35,529 bases of DNA. Origin: an uncultured cyanobacterium. Its GTDB lineage: Bacteria > Cyanobacteriota > Cyanobacteriia > PCC-6307 > Cyanobiaceae. Position numbers and translations under genes: made by a program. This document shows positions 8,201 to 17,534 of this stretch, in pieces; within the stretch, counting starts at the first letter, position 1; every line of letters begins with the position of its first letter. A model generated the notes under the pieces. The model searched no databases. It was not told the origin of the DNA and saw nothing but the letters and a program-made list of their open reading frames with translations. The stretch covers positions 1 through 35,529 of the forward strand of contig CAIXBB010000026.1 in NCBI GenBank assembly GCA_903917565.1, written 5' to 3'.

Positions 8201-8959
8201 TCAGACCTCCACAGAGGCGAGGCCTAGCCACTCCACTGAGGCGCCTTCGTAGCGGTAACGGCAGGGGAGCACCTCCACCCCTGCCGCCAGCGCGGACCGG
8301 AACAGCTCGCCATAGCGGGGATCGGCCCTGTCCCCAGGGGAGAAGCGGGTCACATCGGGGCGGCTCAGGCAGGGCACCAACACCGCCCGGGCCCCCGGCA
8401 GCAGAGCAGTGAGCTCCACCAGATGCTTCTGGCCCCGTTCGGTGACCGTGTCCGGAAACAGGCCCAGATCGCCGTCGGTCCAGGTGGTGTTCTTCACCTC
8501 CACGTAGATCGGCCGCGGATCGGCGGCCCCGTCGGCCGGGGTCAACAGCAGGTCGATGCGGCTGCGTCGCCCTTCGCCGTAGGCCACTTCGGGGCGGATT
8601 GAGCCGATGGGGCCCAGCCAGGGCTCCAGGCAGCCTGCCTCGATCGTGGCCCGCACCAGTCGGTTGGGCAGCGCCGTGTTGACCCCCACCCAGACGGGCT
8701 CGCCGCCATGGCCGCTCACCTGGGCCTGCTCCCAGGTCCAGGCCAGCTTGCGCTTCGGGGAAGGATCGTGGCGCAGCCGCACCCGGCCGCCGGGCCGCAG
8801 CACCCCGGTCATGGGTCCGGTGTTGGCGCAGTGGGCCGTCACCTGGCGACCGTCGTCGAGGGCCACGTCGGCGAGGAAGCGCTTGTAGCGCTTCAGCAGC
8901 ACCCCTTCCACGAACGGACCCTGCGGCAGCACCGGGACGGGGATGGTCGCTGAGATCAT
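8201..8959 (-). CDS. sfsA: SfsA family protein (sugar fermentation stimulation protein homolog)
   Basis: This 252-residue protein carries the SfsA signature from end to end: GVLLKRYKRFLADV near the N-terminus, AHCANTGPMTG, SRIDLLL, YVEVKNTTW (a PD-(D/E)xK nuclease-like E-x-K core), FPDTVTERGQKHL, and ITRFSP-like VTRFSPGDRADPRYGELF near the end. In E. coli SfsA has been linked to maltose-metabolism regulation and DNA binding; its job in cyanobacteria is unknown. ATG 8959 gives a family-like N-terminus, and ATG 8989 in frame would add 10 residues. The gene diverges from murJ with about 66 bp between the starts and ends 18 bp past the hpnB stop, tail to tail. Confidence 0.92.
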   Translation of the reverse strand: MISATIPVPVLPQGPFVEGVLLKRYKRFLADVALDDGRQVTAHCANTGPMTGVLRPGGRVRLRHDPSPKRKLAWTWEQAQVSGHGGEPVWVGVNTALPNRLVRATIEAGCLEPWLGPIGSIRPEVAYGEGRRSRIDLLLTPADGAADPRPIYVEVKNTTWTDGDLGLFPDTVTERGQKHLVELTALLPGARAVLVPCLSRPDVTRFSPGDRADPRYGELFRSALAAGVEVLPCRYRYEGASVEWLGLASVEV

Positions 8960-9025
8960 GGAGCCGGCTGCCTGAGGGGAGCCGGCCATACTGCCGTGCG
9001 TTCCGCTGGGCAGAGTCCCGCCTCC

Positions 9026-10627
9026 ATGGTTCGATCCCTGCGCCGGATTGCCCTGATCGTGGGAGCGGCGACGGCCCTCAGCAAGGTGGCCGGTCTGGTC
9101 CGCCAGCAGGTGATCGCCGCGGCCTTCGGCGTGGGCGCGGCCTACGACGCCTACAACTACGCCTACGTGCTGCCGGGCTTCCTGCTGATCCTGCTCGGTG
9201 GGATCAACGGCCCCTTCCACAGCGCCATGGTCAGCGTGCTCTCCAGGCGTCCGCGCCATGAGGGTGCCCACGTGCTGGCCAGCATCAACACCCTGGTGGG
9301 CGCCGGGCTGATCGTCGTCACCCTGGTGCTGCTGGTGGCCGCCGATCCGCTCATCACTCTGGTGGGTCCCGGACTGGACGCCACCCGTCACGATCTGGCC
9401 GTGCTCCAGCTGCGCTGGATGGCGCCGATGGCGCTGTTCGCCGGTCTGATCGGCCTTGGTTTCGGTGCCCTCAACGCCGCCGACGTGTACTGGTTGCCCT
9501 CGGTCAGTCCCCTGGTGTCCAGCGTCGCCGTCATCGGCGGCATCGGCGTGCTCTGGTGGCAGCTCGGGGCCGCCCTCACCCTCCCGGCCGCCGCCTTGAT
9601 CGGTGGGGTGGTCCTGGCGGCCAGCACCACCCTCGGCGCGGTGTTGCAGTGGCTCATCCAGCTGCCCTCCCTGGCGCAGCAGGGGCTGCACCGGTTCCAG
9701 CTCGTCTGGGACTGGCGCGATCCCGGCGTGCGTGAAGTGCTGCAGGTGATGGCGCCGGCCACCCTCTCCTCGGGCATGTTGCAGATCAACGTCTTCGTGG
9801 ATCTGTTTTTCGCCTCGGGGATCATCGGCGCCGCGGCCGGCCTGGGGTACGCGAACCTCCTGGTGCAGACCCCCCTTGGACTGATTTCCAATGCCCTTCT
9901 GGTGCCGCTGCTGCCGGTGTTTGCCCGCCTCACGGCGCCGGAGGACCGCGCCGAACTGGTCGCCCGCATCCGCCAGGGGCTGATGCTGTCCATCGCCAGC
10001 ATGCTGCCCCTGGGGGCTGTGCTGGTGGGCCTGGCCGGACCGATCGTGGCCCTCGTCTACGAGCGGGGCGCCTTCGACCATGGCGCCGCACGACTGGTGG
10101 CAGGACTGTTGATGGCCTATGGCCTGGGCATGCCTGCCTACCTGGCCCGTGACGTGCTGGTGCGGGTGTATTACGCCCTTGGTGACGGCACCACCCCCTT
10201 CCGCTGGTCGATGGGCGGCATCGGCCTCAATGCCGTCTTTGACTGGCTGCTGGTGGGCGGTCCAACCCCCTATGGCCTGCAGTTGCCCGCCCTTGATTTC
10301 GGCGCCCCCGGGCTTGTGCTGGCCACCGTGGCCGTGAACGTGATCACCTGTCTGGGTCTGCTGCTGGCGCTCGCCGCCCGTCTCGGCGGGTTGCCGCTGA
10401 GGCCCTGGGCCCGTGACACCCTGTGGCTGCTGGGGGCGGCCCTGGTGGCTGGTCTGACCGCCTGGACCCTGTCCCAGCGGATCAGCTGGCCACCAGGGCT
10501 GGGGGGATTGCTGCTGGAGAACCTGATCTGCGGCGGTCTGGCGGTGGGCCTCTTCGGCCTGCTGGCGACCCTCGCCGGAGTGCCGGAGGCCCGCCAGTTG
10601 CTGCAACTGGTGCGCCGCCGCTCCTGA
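9026..10627 (+). CDS. murJ: Lipid II flippase MurJ (MviN family)
   Basis: This polytopic membrane protein of 533 residues has about 14 predicted hydrophobic helices, the expected number for MurJ of the MOP superfamily. It begins LRRIALIVGAATALSKVAGLVRQQVIAAAFGVGAAYDAYN, split here by the classical S/G-x-R-x-x-x positions of MviN, and later carries APATLSSGMLQINVFVD and YERGAFD motifs. It moves the lipid-linked peptidoglycan precursor across the cytoplasmic membrane. ATG 9026 is preferred because it puts the first helix at the usual place; GTG 8996 in frame is possible. It diverges from sfsA. A very long open frame on the opposite strand is a GC-bias artefact. Confidence 0.93.
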   Translation: MVRSLRRIALIVGAATALSKVAGLVRQQVIAAAFGVGAAYDAYNYAYVLPGFLLILLGGINGPFHSAMVSVLSRRPRHEGAHVLASINTLVGAGLIVVTLVLLVAADPLITLVGPGLDATRHDLAVLQLRWMAPMALFAGLIGLGFGALNAADVYWLPSVSPLVSSVAVIGGIGVLWWQLGAALTLPAAALIGGVVLAASTTLGAVLQWLIQLPSLAQQGLHRFQLVWDWRDPGVREVLQVMAPATLSSGMLQINVFVDLFFASGIIGAAAGLGYANLLVQTPLGLISNALLVPLLPVFARLTAPEDRAELVARIRQGLMLSIASMLPLGAVLVGLAGPIVALVYERGAFDHGAARLVAGLLMAYGLGMPAYLARDVLVRVYYALGDGTTPFRWSMGGIGLNAVFDWLLVGGPTPYGLQLPALDFGAPGLVLATVAVNVITCLGLLLALAARLGGLPLRPWARDTLWLLGAALVAGLTAWTLSQRISWPPGLGGLLLENLICGGLAVGLFGLLATLAGVPEARQLLQLVRRRS

Positions 10628-10633
10628 ACGGCT

Positions 10634-10891
10634 CTAGGAGAGCCTCACCTGGCGCTCCTCGCGGACCTGCACGGGAATCTCAAGATGGGAGCGGCCGATC
10701 ATCTGCGGGCCGTCGATCGAAAAGATCCGGGCTTCGATGCCGAAATCCCGGAAGGCGGTTTCCAGTTCCTGGATCAGGGCCTTCTCCACCTGGGCTTCCG
10801 CATCGACCACCTTGCCGATCAGACGCCCTCCGAGCCTGCCGATGCGCTGGCGCACCACGTCACGGGCATTGGTGACTTCGATGACCAGCAC
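10634..10891 (-). CDS. Small conserved-looking hypothetical protein, 85 residues
   Basis: I do not recognise this family. The product is soluble, with no signal peptide or membrane helix. An N-terminal strand (LVIEVTNARDVV) is followed by an RQRIGRLGGRLIGKVVDAEAQVEKALIQEL amphipathic region, broken here at its basic-acidic alternation, and a C-terminal beta-rich part with DGPQMIGRSHLEIPV. The start is GTG 10891; there is no alternative in frame nearby, and a G-rich sequence precedes it. It lies last in a run of three small minus-strand genes (2TM protein, DUF3181, this one), 56 bp after DUF3181, and ends 6 bp from the murJ stop, tail to tail. Its coding reality rests on its compact fit between neighbours and its ordered amino-acid pattern. 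Confidence 0.65.
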   Translation of the reverse strand: MLVIEVTNARDVVRQRIGRLGGRLIGKVVDAEAQVEKALIQELETAFRDFGIEARIFSIDGPQMIGRSHLEIPVQVREERQVRLS

Positions 10892-10947
10892 GACCCGCCT
10901 GCGTGGGGCGTCACCCTATCGGCAGAGGGGCCTGCCGGCAGCGGGTG

Positions 10948-11235
10948 TCAGCAAAAGGGTTGCAGCACGTCTTCGAGATCCCGCAGCTGGCCGGCGGGCA
11001 CCAGCCGCGCCAGGGGCAGCCGTGTCGCCCCGCCGCCGATCGGCACCTGCACCGCTTCCAGGGCCTGGCGGGCACAGACCTCGGCGCCCTGGTCGAGCCG
11101 CGCAGCGCATTCGATCGCCAGGGTCTGGGCCAGGCCCGCATCGCCCAGGTACAGATGCCAGCCGGCCACCTGCACGTAGAGCCGATCGGCAATCGCCCGG
11201 CTGAGTTCCTCAAGATCGGCGGCGGCAAGCGTCAT
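10948..11235 (-). CDS. DUF3181 family protein
   Basis: This 95-residue soluble protein has the DUF3181 core: LEELSRAIADRLYVQVAGWH followed by LYLGDAGLAQTLA (about 8-41). The WHLYLGDA motif is the part I know from this cyanobacterial family. No function is established. The start ATG 11235 overlaps the stop of the upstream 2TM gene by 4 bases (ATGA), indicating translational coupling. A longer upstream frame exists but would read through the 2TM gene in another phase and is rejected. Confidence 0.8.
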   Translation of the reverse strand: MTLAAADLEELSRAIADRLYVQVAGWHLYLGDAGLAQTLAIECAARLDQGAEVCARQALEAVQVPIGGGATRLPLARLVPAGQLRDLEDVLQPFC

Positions 11236-11471
11236 GGCTGGGGCTGGGGGCGTTGCAGCACCACCACGGTGCCATGCAGCACCAGCAGTCCGGCCCAGCC
11301 GGCCGTCATCCACCCCAGGTGGGACCAGGGGTGCCGCATCCCCTGGAAGAACCAGAGGCCACTGTTCACCGCGGCGAACAGGCCGGCATGGAGCGTGAGG
11401 TTCACGATCCGCTCGAAGTGCCGATAGGTGGGATCGGCGGGATCGGCGGGGCCGTACCAGCGGATCGGCAT
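11232..11471 (-). CDS. 2TM domain-containing small membrane protein
   Basis: This 79-residue protein has two hydrophobic segments, NLTLHAGLFAAVNSGLWFF (about 24-42) and LGWMTAGWAGLLVLHGTVVVL (about 52-72), joined by a short MRHPWSH linker. The arrangement and the conserved LH..L...N..LW and GW.....H positions match the 2TM domain family (PF13239 by memory). The role is unknown; it should sit in the cytoplasmic or thylakoid membrane. It is the first gene of a minus-strand run and its stop overlaps the DUF3181 start. The 114-bp gap between it and tRNA-Arg must hold both divergent promoters. Confidence 0.75.
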   Translation of the reverse strand: MPIRWYGPADPADPTYRHFERIVNLTLHAGLFAAVNSGLWFFQGMRHPWSHLGWMTAGWAGLLVLHGTVVVLQRPQPQP

Positions 11472-11585
11472 GGGGGAAGGTCCGCCGCAGGCGGGGACGT
11501 GCAGTGAAACGGACCCTATCGGGGCGGGGGCGGCAGGGGCGTTGTTGACGGATCGGCACCCCGTGGGGTGAGAATGAGCCAGCAG

Positions 11586-11659
11586 GCGCTTGTAGCTCAG
11601 CGGATTAGAGCATCTGACTACGGATCAGAGGGTCGGGAGTTCGAATCTCTCCAGGCGCG
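11586..11659 (+). tRNA. tRNA-Arg (anticodon ACG)
   Basis: A full cloverleaf can be drawn. The acceptor GCGCTTG (11586-11592) pairs with CAGGCGC (11652-11658). The D arm starts GCTCAGCGG. The anticodon stem TCTGA/TCAGA encloses CTACGGA with anticodon ACG. The T arm GGGAG-TTCGAAT-CTCTC (11635-11651) has one G-T pair. The discriminator base is G. The 3' CCA is not encoded. The ACG anticodon is expected to be edited to ICG by TadA and to read CGU/CGC/CGA. Confidence 0.97.
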
Positions 11660-11670
11660 TTTCTTTCCTC

Positions 11671-11693
11671 ACCGCCCTCCGGGGCGGTTTTTT
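11671..11693 (+). terminator. Intrinsic terminator after tRNA-Arg
   Basis: ACCGCCC (11671-11677) and GGGCGGT (11682-11688) form a 7-bp GC-rich stem with a TCCG tetraloop, directly followed by a run of T residues to 11693. It lies 12 bp after the tRNA and before glyA, so it should end the tRNA transcript. Confidence 0.9.
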
Positions 11694-11752
11694 CATGGCC
11701 GCCGGCCAGTCCGACGCCGTTTGCCTACGATCGGCTCCCATTGAGTAGCCCC

Positions 11753-13087
11753 ATGGCGGACCGAGCGGATCACGGCCCAGCGTCCAGCGTGGCGCCCACC
11801 TTCGCCTCAGGCGTGGCGCCCATCGACAGCCCGCTCGCGAGTGGCGATCCGGCCATCGCCGCCCTGATCGAGAAGGAGCTGCGGCGCCAGCAGAGTCATC
11901 TGGAGCTGATCGCCAGCGAGAACTTCACCTCCCGGGCGGTGATGGAGGCCCAGGGTTCGGTGCTCACCAACAAGTACGCCGAAGGCCTGCCCCACAAGCG
12001 CTACTACGGCGGCTGCGAGCACGTCGACATCATCGAGGATCTGGCCATCGAGCGGGCCAAGCAGCTGTTCGGTGCCGCCTGGGCCAACGTTCAGCCCCAC
12101 AGCGGCGCCCAGGCCAACTTCGCCGTCTTCCTGGCCCTGCTCGAGCCCGGCGACACGATCCTGGGCATGGATCTCTCCCATGGCGGCCACCTCACCCATG
12201 GCTCCCCGGTGAACGTGTCGGGCAAGTGGTTCAAGGCCGTCCACTACGGCGTCGACCCCGAAACCCACCGTCTCAACTTCGATACCATCCGCCAGCTGGC
12301 CCAGGAGCACCGGCCGAAGCTGATCATCTGCGGCTATTCCGCCTACCCCCGCACGATCGATTTCGCCGCCTTCCGCGCCATCGCCGACGAGGTGGGCGCC
12401 TACCTGCTGGCCGACATGGCCCACATCGCCGGCCTGGTGGCCTCCGGGGTGCACCCCAGCCCCGTGCCCCATTGCCATGTGGTCACCACCACCACCCACA
12501 AGACCCTGCGCGGACCCAGGGGGGGGCTGATCCTGGCCTCCGACGCCAGCTTCGGCCGTCAGTTCGACAAGGCCGTCTTCCCCGGCTCCCAGGGTGGGCC
12601 CCTGGAGCACGTGATCGCCGCCAAGGCCGTGGCCTTCGGTGAGGCGCTGCAGCCGAGCTTCCGCAGCTACAGCCAGCAGGTGGTGCGCAATGCCCAGGCC
12701 CTGGCCGAGCGGATCCAGGAACGGGGCATCGCCGTGGTCTCCGGCGGCACCGACAACCACCTGGTGCTGCTCGACCTGCGCTCCATCGGCATGACTGGCA
12801 AGCTGGCCGACCGCCTGGTCAGCGACGTCAACATCACCGCCAACAAGAACACGGTGCCCTTCGATCCGGAGTCCCCCTTCGTGACCAGCGGCCTTCGCCT
12901 GGGCAGCGCGGCGCTCACCACCCGCGGTTTCGATGCCGAGGCCTTCGGCGAGGTGGCCGATGTCATCGCCGATCGCCTCCTGAATCAGGACGATGCCGCT
13001 GTCGAGCTGCGCTGCAGGGAACGGGTGGCCTCCCTCTGCGGGAGCTTCCCCCTCTACGGACGCCAGCGTGAGTTTCAGTACGCCTGA
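11753..13087 (+). CDS. glyA: Serine hydroxymethyltransferase
   Basis: This PLP enzyme of 444 residues interconverts serine plus tetrahydrofolate with glycine plus methylene-tetrahydrofolate, feeding one-carbon metabolism. The family motifs are [18 protein letters not shown] (52-69), [15 protein letters not shown] (73-87), the active-site [15 protein letters not shown] with Schiff-base lysine K250, and [10 protein letters not shown] later. I chose ATG 11753; an in-frame TTG at 11741 is less likely. The first 30 or so residues before [11 protein letters not shown] are an extension low in conservation. It lies downstream of the tRNA terminator and 12 bp before the next gene, so it probably heads the transcript running into cinA. 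Confidence 0.98.
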   Translation: MADRADHGPASSVAPTFASGVAPIDSPLASGDPAIAALIEKELRRQQSHLELIASENFTSRAVMEAQGSVLTNKYAEGLPHKRYYGGCEHVDIIEDLAIERAKQLFGAAWANVQPHSGAQANFAVFLALLEPGDTILGMDLSHGGHLTHGSPVNVSGKWFKAVHYGVDPETHRLNFDTIRQLAQEHRPKLIICGYSAYPRTIDFAAFRAIADEVGAYLLADMAHIAGLVASGVHPSPVPHCHVVTTTTHKTLRGPRGGLILASDASFGRQFDKAVFPGSQGGPLEHVIAAKAVAFGEALQPSFRSYSQQVVRNAQALAERIQERGIAVVSGGTDNHLVLLDLRSIGMTGKLADRLVSDVNITANKNTVPFDPESPFVTSGLRLGSAALTTRGFDAEAFGEVADVIADRLLNQDDAAVELRCRERVASLCGSFPLYGRQREFQYA

Positions 13088-13099
13088 CGGCCCGCCCTT

Positions 13100-14182
13100 G
13101 TGACCCTCGCCTACAGCCCCAACGCGGCGGCTTTGCTCACGGCCACCGCGGCGGCCCTGCTCACGGCGCTCATCGTGCCGTTGGTTCGGCGGCTTGGCCT
13201 CCGCTGGGGGCTGGTCGACTCGCCCGATTCCCGCAAGCAGCACACCCTGCCGATGGTGCGGCTCGGAGGGGTGGGCATCGTGGCCGGCTTCAGCCTCTCG
13301 CTGGCCTGCACCTGGACCTTCGGCGGCTTCGCCGAACTGCCACCTGACAAGGACCAGCTGATCTGGACCACCCTGGCGGGAGCCCTCTGTTTCTTCGTGA
13401 TCGGCCTGGCCGATGACCTGTTCGCCCTGCCCCCCCTGCCCCGTTTGCTCGGCCAGGTGCTGGTGGCAGCGGCGGCGTGGAACCAGGGCGTGCGCATCGG
13501 CAGTATCGATCTGCCCTTCGGGCTGGGGGACTCCTTCGCAGCGCTGCCGTTGCCGGAGGGGCTGAGCCTGCTGGCGACGGTGATCTGGCTGGTGGGGATC
13601 ACCAACGCGATCAACTGGCTGGATGGCCTCGATGGGTTGGCGGCCGGGGTGAGCGGCATCGCCGCCGTGGGGCTGCTGTCGGTCAGTTTCAGCCTCAACC
13701 AGCCGGCGGCCGGTCTGCTGGCGGCGGCCCTGGCCGGCAGCTGTCTCGGGTTCCTGCGCCACAACTTCAATCCCGCCCGCATCTTCATGGGCGATGGCGG
13801 CTCCTACTTCCTCGGCTTCGCCCTGGCGGCGATCAGCATCGTGGGTCCGGCCAAGCGGCTCACCAGCGTCAGCCTGTTGCTGCCCCTGCTGATCCTTTCC
13901 CTGCCCCTGGCCGACATGTCGGCGGTGATCATGGGCCGACTCAGGGCCGGCCGCTCCCCCTTTTATCCGGATCGCCGTCACTTGCACCACCGCCTGCTGC
14001 GCGCCGGATTCAGCCACCGGCGCACCGTGGTGCTCATCTATGCCTTCACCCAGTGGCTGGCCTCCATCGCCCTGGTGGTGGCCAATGCCGAGATGCGTTT
14101 CCTGTGGCTGGCCCTGGCCACGGCGGTGCTGATTGCCGTGCTGGTGGTCTGCCGCCGGCAGATGCAGCAGGAGGCCAAGTGA
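13100..14182 (+). CDS. Undecaprenyl-phosphate N-acetylhexosamine-1-phosphate transferase (WecA/TagO/MraY family)
   Basis: This polytopic membrane enzyme of 360 residues would transfer a sugar-1-phosphate from a UDP-sugar to a polyprenyl phosphate, the first step of surface-glycan synthesis. Motifs: [18 protein letters not shown] (40-57), the Mg-binding ADDL (104-107), [12 protein letters not shown] (172-183), the nucleotide-site IFMGDGGS (228-235), and the histidine-rich [11 protein letters not shown] (293-303) typical of WecA/TagO and not of true MraY. The start is GTG 13100, 12 bp after glyA. Its stop overlaps the cinA start by 4 bases. The exact sugar cannot be told from sequence. Confidence 0.88.
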   Translation: MTLAYSPNAAALLTATAAALLTALIVPLVRRLGLRWGLVDSPDSRKQHTLPMVRLGGVGIVAGFSLSLACTWTFGGFAELPPDKDQLIWTTLAGALCFFVIGLADDLFALPPLPRLLGQVLVAAAAWNQGVRIGSIDLPFGLGDSFAALPLPEGLSLLATVIWLVGITNAINWLDGLDGLAAGVSGIAAVGLLSVSFSLNQPAAGLLAAALAGSCLGFLRHNFNPARIFMGDGGSYFLGFALAAISIVGPAKRLTSVSLLLPLLILSLPLADMSAVIMGRLRAGRSPFYPDRRHLHHRLLRAGFSHRRTVVLIYAFTQWLASIALVVANAEMRFLWLALATAVLIAVLVVCRRQMQQEAK

Positions 14183-15453
14183 GCGGCCCCGGCGCCGCCG
14201 CCGGGGTGGAGGTGCTCTGCATCGGCACCGAGCTGCTGCTGGGCAACATCGTCAACGGCAATGCCCGCTGGCTGGCCGAGCAGCTGGCGTCCCTAGGGGT
14301 GGTGCACCACCGCCAGCAGGTGGTGGGCGACAACCGGGAACGGCTGATCGAAGCGGTGCGGCAGGCCTCGGGCCGCTGCCGGGTGCTGATCACCACCGGC
14401 GGCCTGGGTCCCACCCCCGACGACCTCACCACCGAGGCGATCGCGGCGGCCTTCGGCTCCGATCTGGTGGAGCACGGCGAGATCTGGGCAGCGATCCAGG
14501 CCCGGATCACGGCCCGGGGCCGCAGCGTCGCCGCCAGCAACCGCAAGCAGGCCCTGCTGCCGCAAGGTGCCGCCGTGCTGCCCAACCCGACCGGCACAGC
14601 GCCCGGGATGATCTGGACCCCGGTGCCTGGGTTCACCGTGCTCACCTTCCCGGGGGTCCCCAGTGAGATGCGGGCGATGTGGCAGGCCACCGCGGCCCCC
14701 TGGCTCCAGCAGGCCGGCCTGGCCGGTGGGGTGTTCGCCAGCCGCATGCTGCGTTTCTGGGGCGTGGCCGAATCTGACCTGGCGGAGCGGGTGCAGGACC
14801 TGCTGGAACTGGAGAACCCCACCGTGGCGCCCTATGCCGGTGCGGGGGAGGTGAAGCTGCGCGTCACGGCCAGGGCCGCCGATGGGGCCGCCGCCGCCGC
14901 CTTGCTGGCTCCGGTGGAGGCGGAACTGCGCCGCCGCGCCGGGGACAGCTGCTTCGGCGCCGATGGGGACAGCCTGGCCTCGGTGGTGCTGGCGGACCTG
15001 CGCCGCCGTGGCGAGACCCTGGCGGTGGCGGAGTCGTGCTCCGGTGGTGGCCTTGGGGCGGCCCTGGTGGCGGTGCCGGGGGCGTCGGAGGTGTTTCTCG
15101 GTGGGGTGATCGCCTACGCCAACACCGTGAAGCAGGACGTGCTGGGGGTGCCGGCCGAGGTGCTTGAACGGCATGGGGCGGTGAGCGACCCGGTGGCCGA
15201 GGCCATGGCGTCAGGGGCGCGGCGCCTGACCGGGGCCAGCTGGGCCGTGGCGGTGACAGGCATCGCCGGGCCCGGGGGGGGCAGCACCGAGAAGCCGGTG
15301 GGGCTGGTGCACATCGCCGTGGACGGCCCCGATGGCTGCCGCAGCGAGGCGGTGCGATTCGGCAGTGGTCGGGAGCGGACCTGGATCCAGACGCTCACGG
15401 TGGGCGAAAGTCTGAACCGCCTGCGGTTACGGCTGAACACGGAGCGGATCTGA
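14179..15453 (+). CDS. cinA: CinA family protein (competence/damage-inducible, NMN amidase type)
   Basis: This 424-residue protein has two domains. The N-terminal MoCF-like domain (about 8-170) has [29 protein letters not shown] and FPGVPSEM. The C-terminal CinA domain (about 260-424) has [46 protein letters not shown] and [16 protein letters not shown]. The N-terminal domain is linked to ADP-ribose/CoA pyrophosphatase activity and the C-terminal domain to NMN deamidation in NAD recycling; in cyanobacteria it has also been tied to competence. The start is GTG 14179, fixed by AGGAGG at 14169-14174 and by the GTGA overlap with the preceding stop. It is translationally coupled to the upstream transferase. 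Confidence 0.95.
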   Translation: MSGPGAAAGVEVLCIGTELLLGNIVNGNARWLAEQLASLGVVHHRQQVVGDNRERLIEAVRQASGRCRVLITTGGLGPTPDDLTTEAIAAAFGSDLVEHGEIWAAIQARITARGRSVAASNRKQALLPQGAAVLPNPTGTAPGMIWTPVPGFTVLTFPGVPSEMRAMWQATAAPWLQQAGLAGGVFASRMLRFWGVAESDLAERVQDLLELENPTVAPYAGAGEVKLRVTARAADGAAAAALLAPVEAELRRRAGDSCFGADGDSLASVVLADLRRRGETLAVAESCSGGGLGAALVAVPGASEVFLGGVIAYANTVKQDVLGVPAEVLERHGAVSDPVAEAMASGARRLTGASWAVAVTGIAGPGGGSTEKPVGLVHIAVDGPDGCRSEAVRFGSGRERTWIQTLTVGESLNRLRLRLNTERI

Positions 15454-15810
15454 TCGGGCCCCATCGGAACATCTGCAGCCCTGGCCGCCAACGATCACGA
15501 ATCCTGTGGCATGGACTTTTCCCCCCTGCCGGGTACTTTTCCCCCGAAAGACAGGGCCTTTTCCACAGACCCCCGGTGCCGGGCCGGAGCTGCCGCAGGG
15601 GTCCGCGCTCCTGACTGCGGGAAAGGCCTTCCCCCCTTGACCGGACGCAGTGCCGCAGGCTGCTCCGACCGCCACCCCCGACCCGAGGCTGGGAAACCGC
15701 CCCCCGCCGTGATTCTCAGCGGCGGTCCCTTGGGACCGGCCAAGTGGGGTCCCCTTTGACGCCGGGGGCAGCCCCATGGCCTGATGGGGAGGACCGACGA
15801 CCAGCGCCGC
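15454..15810. other. Gene-free interval between cinA and the DUF2811 gene, rich in inverted repeats
   Basis: I find no credible gene in this 357-bp stretch. Near 15513-15562 the motif CTTTTCC recurs three times. An almost perfect palindrome GGGAAAGGCCTTCCCC lies near 15619-15634. Three inverted repeats are packed at 15704-15754: CCGCCG/CGGCGG with a 10-base loop, GGTCCC-TT-GGGACC sharing two bases with it, and GGGGTCCCC. None is followed by a T tract, so a classical terminator is not supported. It may hold the promoter or leader of DUF2811-leuCD, or a small RNA. Confidence 0.5.
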
Positions 15811-16089
15811 ATGAGCCAGATTCCCGACCACGCCCCCCGGACTGTGAGCATTGAGAACCAGATGCCGGAGGACCTCTTCGAGGCCATGCGGGAGTTCATC
15901 CGGATCCACCCCCAGTGGGACCAGTACCGGCTGATGCAGGCCGCCCTGGCCGGTTTTCTGTTCCAGCACGCCAGCCATGACCGGGCGGTGGCCCGCCACT
16001 ACCTGGATGGGCTGTTCCGGCGCGAGCCGGCACCGGCGGAACAGGCGCCTTCTAGGCTGGTTTCAGACTGTCTCGATCCTTCCTCTTGA
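15811..16089 (+). CDS. DUF2811 family protein
   Basis: This small soluble protein of 92 residues has the DUF2811 pattern: [19 protein letters not shown] (about 12-30), then [18 protein letters not shown] (about 33-50) and [12 protein letters not shown] (about 58-69). The family is known to me only from cyanobacteria and has no established function. ATG 15811 is chosen; ATG 15784 in frame would add nine residues. Its TGA overlaps the TTG start of leuC by two bases (TTGA), so it is cotranscribed and probably coupled with leuC. Confidence 0.82.
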   Translation: MSQIPDHAPRTVSIENQMPEDLFEAMREFIRIHPQWDQYRLMQAALAGFLFQHASHDRAVARHYLDGLFRREPAPAEQAPSRLVSDCLDPSS

Positions 16090-17534
16090 GCGCCGGCACC
16101 CTCTACGACAAGGTCTGGGAGCTGCACCGGGTCGCCGACCTGCCCGGCGGCGCCACCCAGCTCTTCATCGGGCTGCACCTGATTCACGAGGTCACCAGCC
16201 CCCAGGCCTTCTCCGCCTTGCGCGATCTCGGCCTGGCGGTGCGCCATCCCGAGCGCACGGTGGCCACGGTGGATCACATCGTGCCCACTACCTCCCAGGC
16301 GCGTCCCTTCGCCGATCCCCTGGCGGAGGAGATGCTCGCCACCCTGGAGGCCAACTGCACCGAGCACGGCATCTTGCTGCACGGCCTCGGCAGCGGCCGC
16401 CAGGGCATCGTGCATGTGATCGCACCGGAGCTCGGGCTCACCCAGCCCGGCATGACCGTGGCCTGCGGCGATTCCCACACCTCCACCCATGGCGCCTTCG
16501 GCGCCATCGCCTTCGGCATCGGCACCAGCCAGGTGCGCGATGTGCTCGCCAGCCAGAGCCTGGCGATGGGCAAGCTGAAGGTGCGGCGGATCCGGGTGGA
16601 GGGGGCGCTGCAACCCGGTGTCTACGCCAAGGATCTGGTGCTGCACGTCATCCGCACCCTGGGGGTGAAGGGCGGCGTGGGGTATGCCTACGAGTTCGCC
16701 GGCCCGGCGATCGAGGCCCTCTCGATGGAGGAGCGGATGACGCTCTGCAACATGGCCATCGAGGGCGGCGCTCGCTGCGGCTACGTCAACCCCGATGCCG
16801 TCACCTTCGCCTATCTCAAGGGGCGGCCCCACGCCCCCGCCGGCGACGCCTGGGAGCGGGCCGTGGCCTGGTGGAGCGCCCTCGCCTCGGGCCCCGAGGC
16901 CGTGTTCGACGACGAGGTGGTGTTCGAGGCGGCCACGATCGCGCCCACCGTCACCTGGGGCATCACGCCGGGCCAGTCGATCGGTGTCGATGAAACCGTG
17001 CCCACCCTCGAGCAGACCGAGGGTGATGAGCGGCCGATCGCTGAGGAGGCCTACCGGTACATGGATCTTCGTCCCGGTGCGCCGATCGAGGGCCTGCCGG
17101 TGGATGTGTGCTTCATCGGCAGCTGCACCAACGGCCGCCTCAGCGATCTGCGGGCCGCCGCCGCCGTCGCCCGCGGCCGCCAGGTGGCGGCGGGCATCAA
17201 GGCCTTCGTGGTGCCAGGCAGTGAGCTGGTGGCGGCCGAGGCCGAGGCTGAGGGGCTCGATGCGGTGTTCCGCGCCGCTGGCTTCGAGTGGCGCGAACCG
17301 GGCTGCTCGATGTGCCTGGCCATGAACCCCGACCGCCTCGAGGGGCGTCAGATCAGCGCCAGTTCCAGCAACCGCAACTTCAAGGGGCGCCAGGGGTCGG
17401 CCACCGGCCGCACCCTGCTGATGAGCCCCGCCATGGTGGCGGCGGCGGCGGTGAGCGGCCATGTGGCCGACGTGCGCCGCCTTGTCGCCGCCCCGACGAC
17501 CCCTGAGCCAGAGCCCGCCAGCACCCGAGCATGA
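16086..17534 (+). CDS. leuC: 3-Isopropylmalate dehydratase large subunit
   Basis: This aconitase-family subunit of 482 residues, with LeuD, isomerises 2- to 3-isopropylmalate in leucine synthesis. The N-terminus [10 protein letters not shown] and [12 protein letters not shown] are typical. [13 protein letters not shown] lies at 127-139. The three 4Fe-4S ligands are C347 ([10 protein letters not shown]), C407 and C410 ([11 protein letters not shown]). It starts at TTG 16086, the only start consistent with the family N-terminus; the TTG lies in a TTGA overlap with the DUF2811 stop. It ends in an ATGA overlap with leuD, so the chain DUF2811-leuC-leuD reads as an operon. The length is normal. Confidence 0.97.
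   Translation: MSAGTLYDKVWELHRVADLPGGATQLFIGLHLIHEVTSPQAFSALRDLGLAVRHPERTVATVDHIVPTTSQARPFADPLAEEMLATLEANCTEHGILLHGLGSGRQGIVHVIAPELGLTQPGMTVACGDSHTSTHGAFGAIAFGIGTSQVRDVLASQSLAMGKLKVRRIRVEGALQPGVYAKDLVLHVIRTLGVKGGVGYAYEFAGPAIEALSMEERMTLCNMAIEGGARCGYVNPDAVTFAYLKGRPHAPAGDAWERAVAWWSALASGPEAVFDDEVVFEAATIAPTVTWGITPGQSIGVDETVPTLEQTEGDERPIAEEAYRYMDLRPGAPIEGLPVDVCFIGSCTNGRLSDLRAAAAVARGRQVAAGIKAFVVPGSELVAAEAEAEGLDAVFRAAGFEWREPGCSMCLAMNPDRLEGRQISASSSNRNFKGRQGSATGRTLLMSPAMVAAAAVSGHVADVRRLVAAPTTPEPEPASTRA

Noticed and set aside
8960-10606. Very long minus-strand open frame running from sfsA through the antisense of murJ
   Set aside because: Only its last 252 residues match a family (SfsA). The rest is Q/G/H-rich with no motif and lies opposite a well-supported murJ; GC-rich codons rarely give stops in this phase.
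11807-14017. 736-codon open frame antisense to glyA and the WecA/TagO gene
   Set aside because: Low-complexity G/Q/A/H composition, no motif, and both sense genes are certain.
15511-15759. 82-codon open frame in the gap after cinA
   Set aside because: Proline/arginine-rich translation across palindromes, with no start signal or family resemblance.
15999-17462. 487-codon open frame antisense to leuC
   Set aside because: Codon-bias shadow of leuC, with no recognisable domain.
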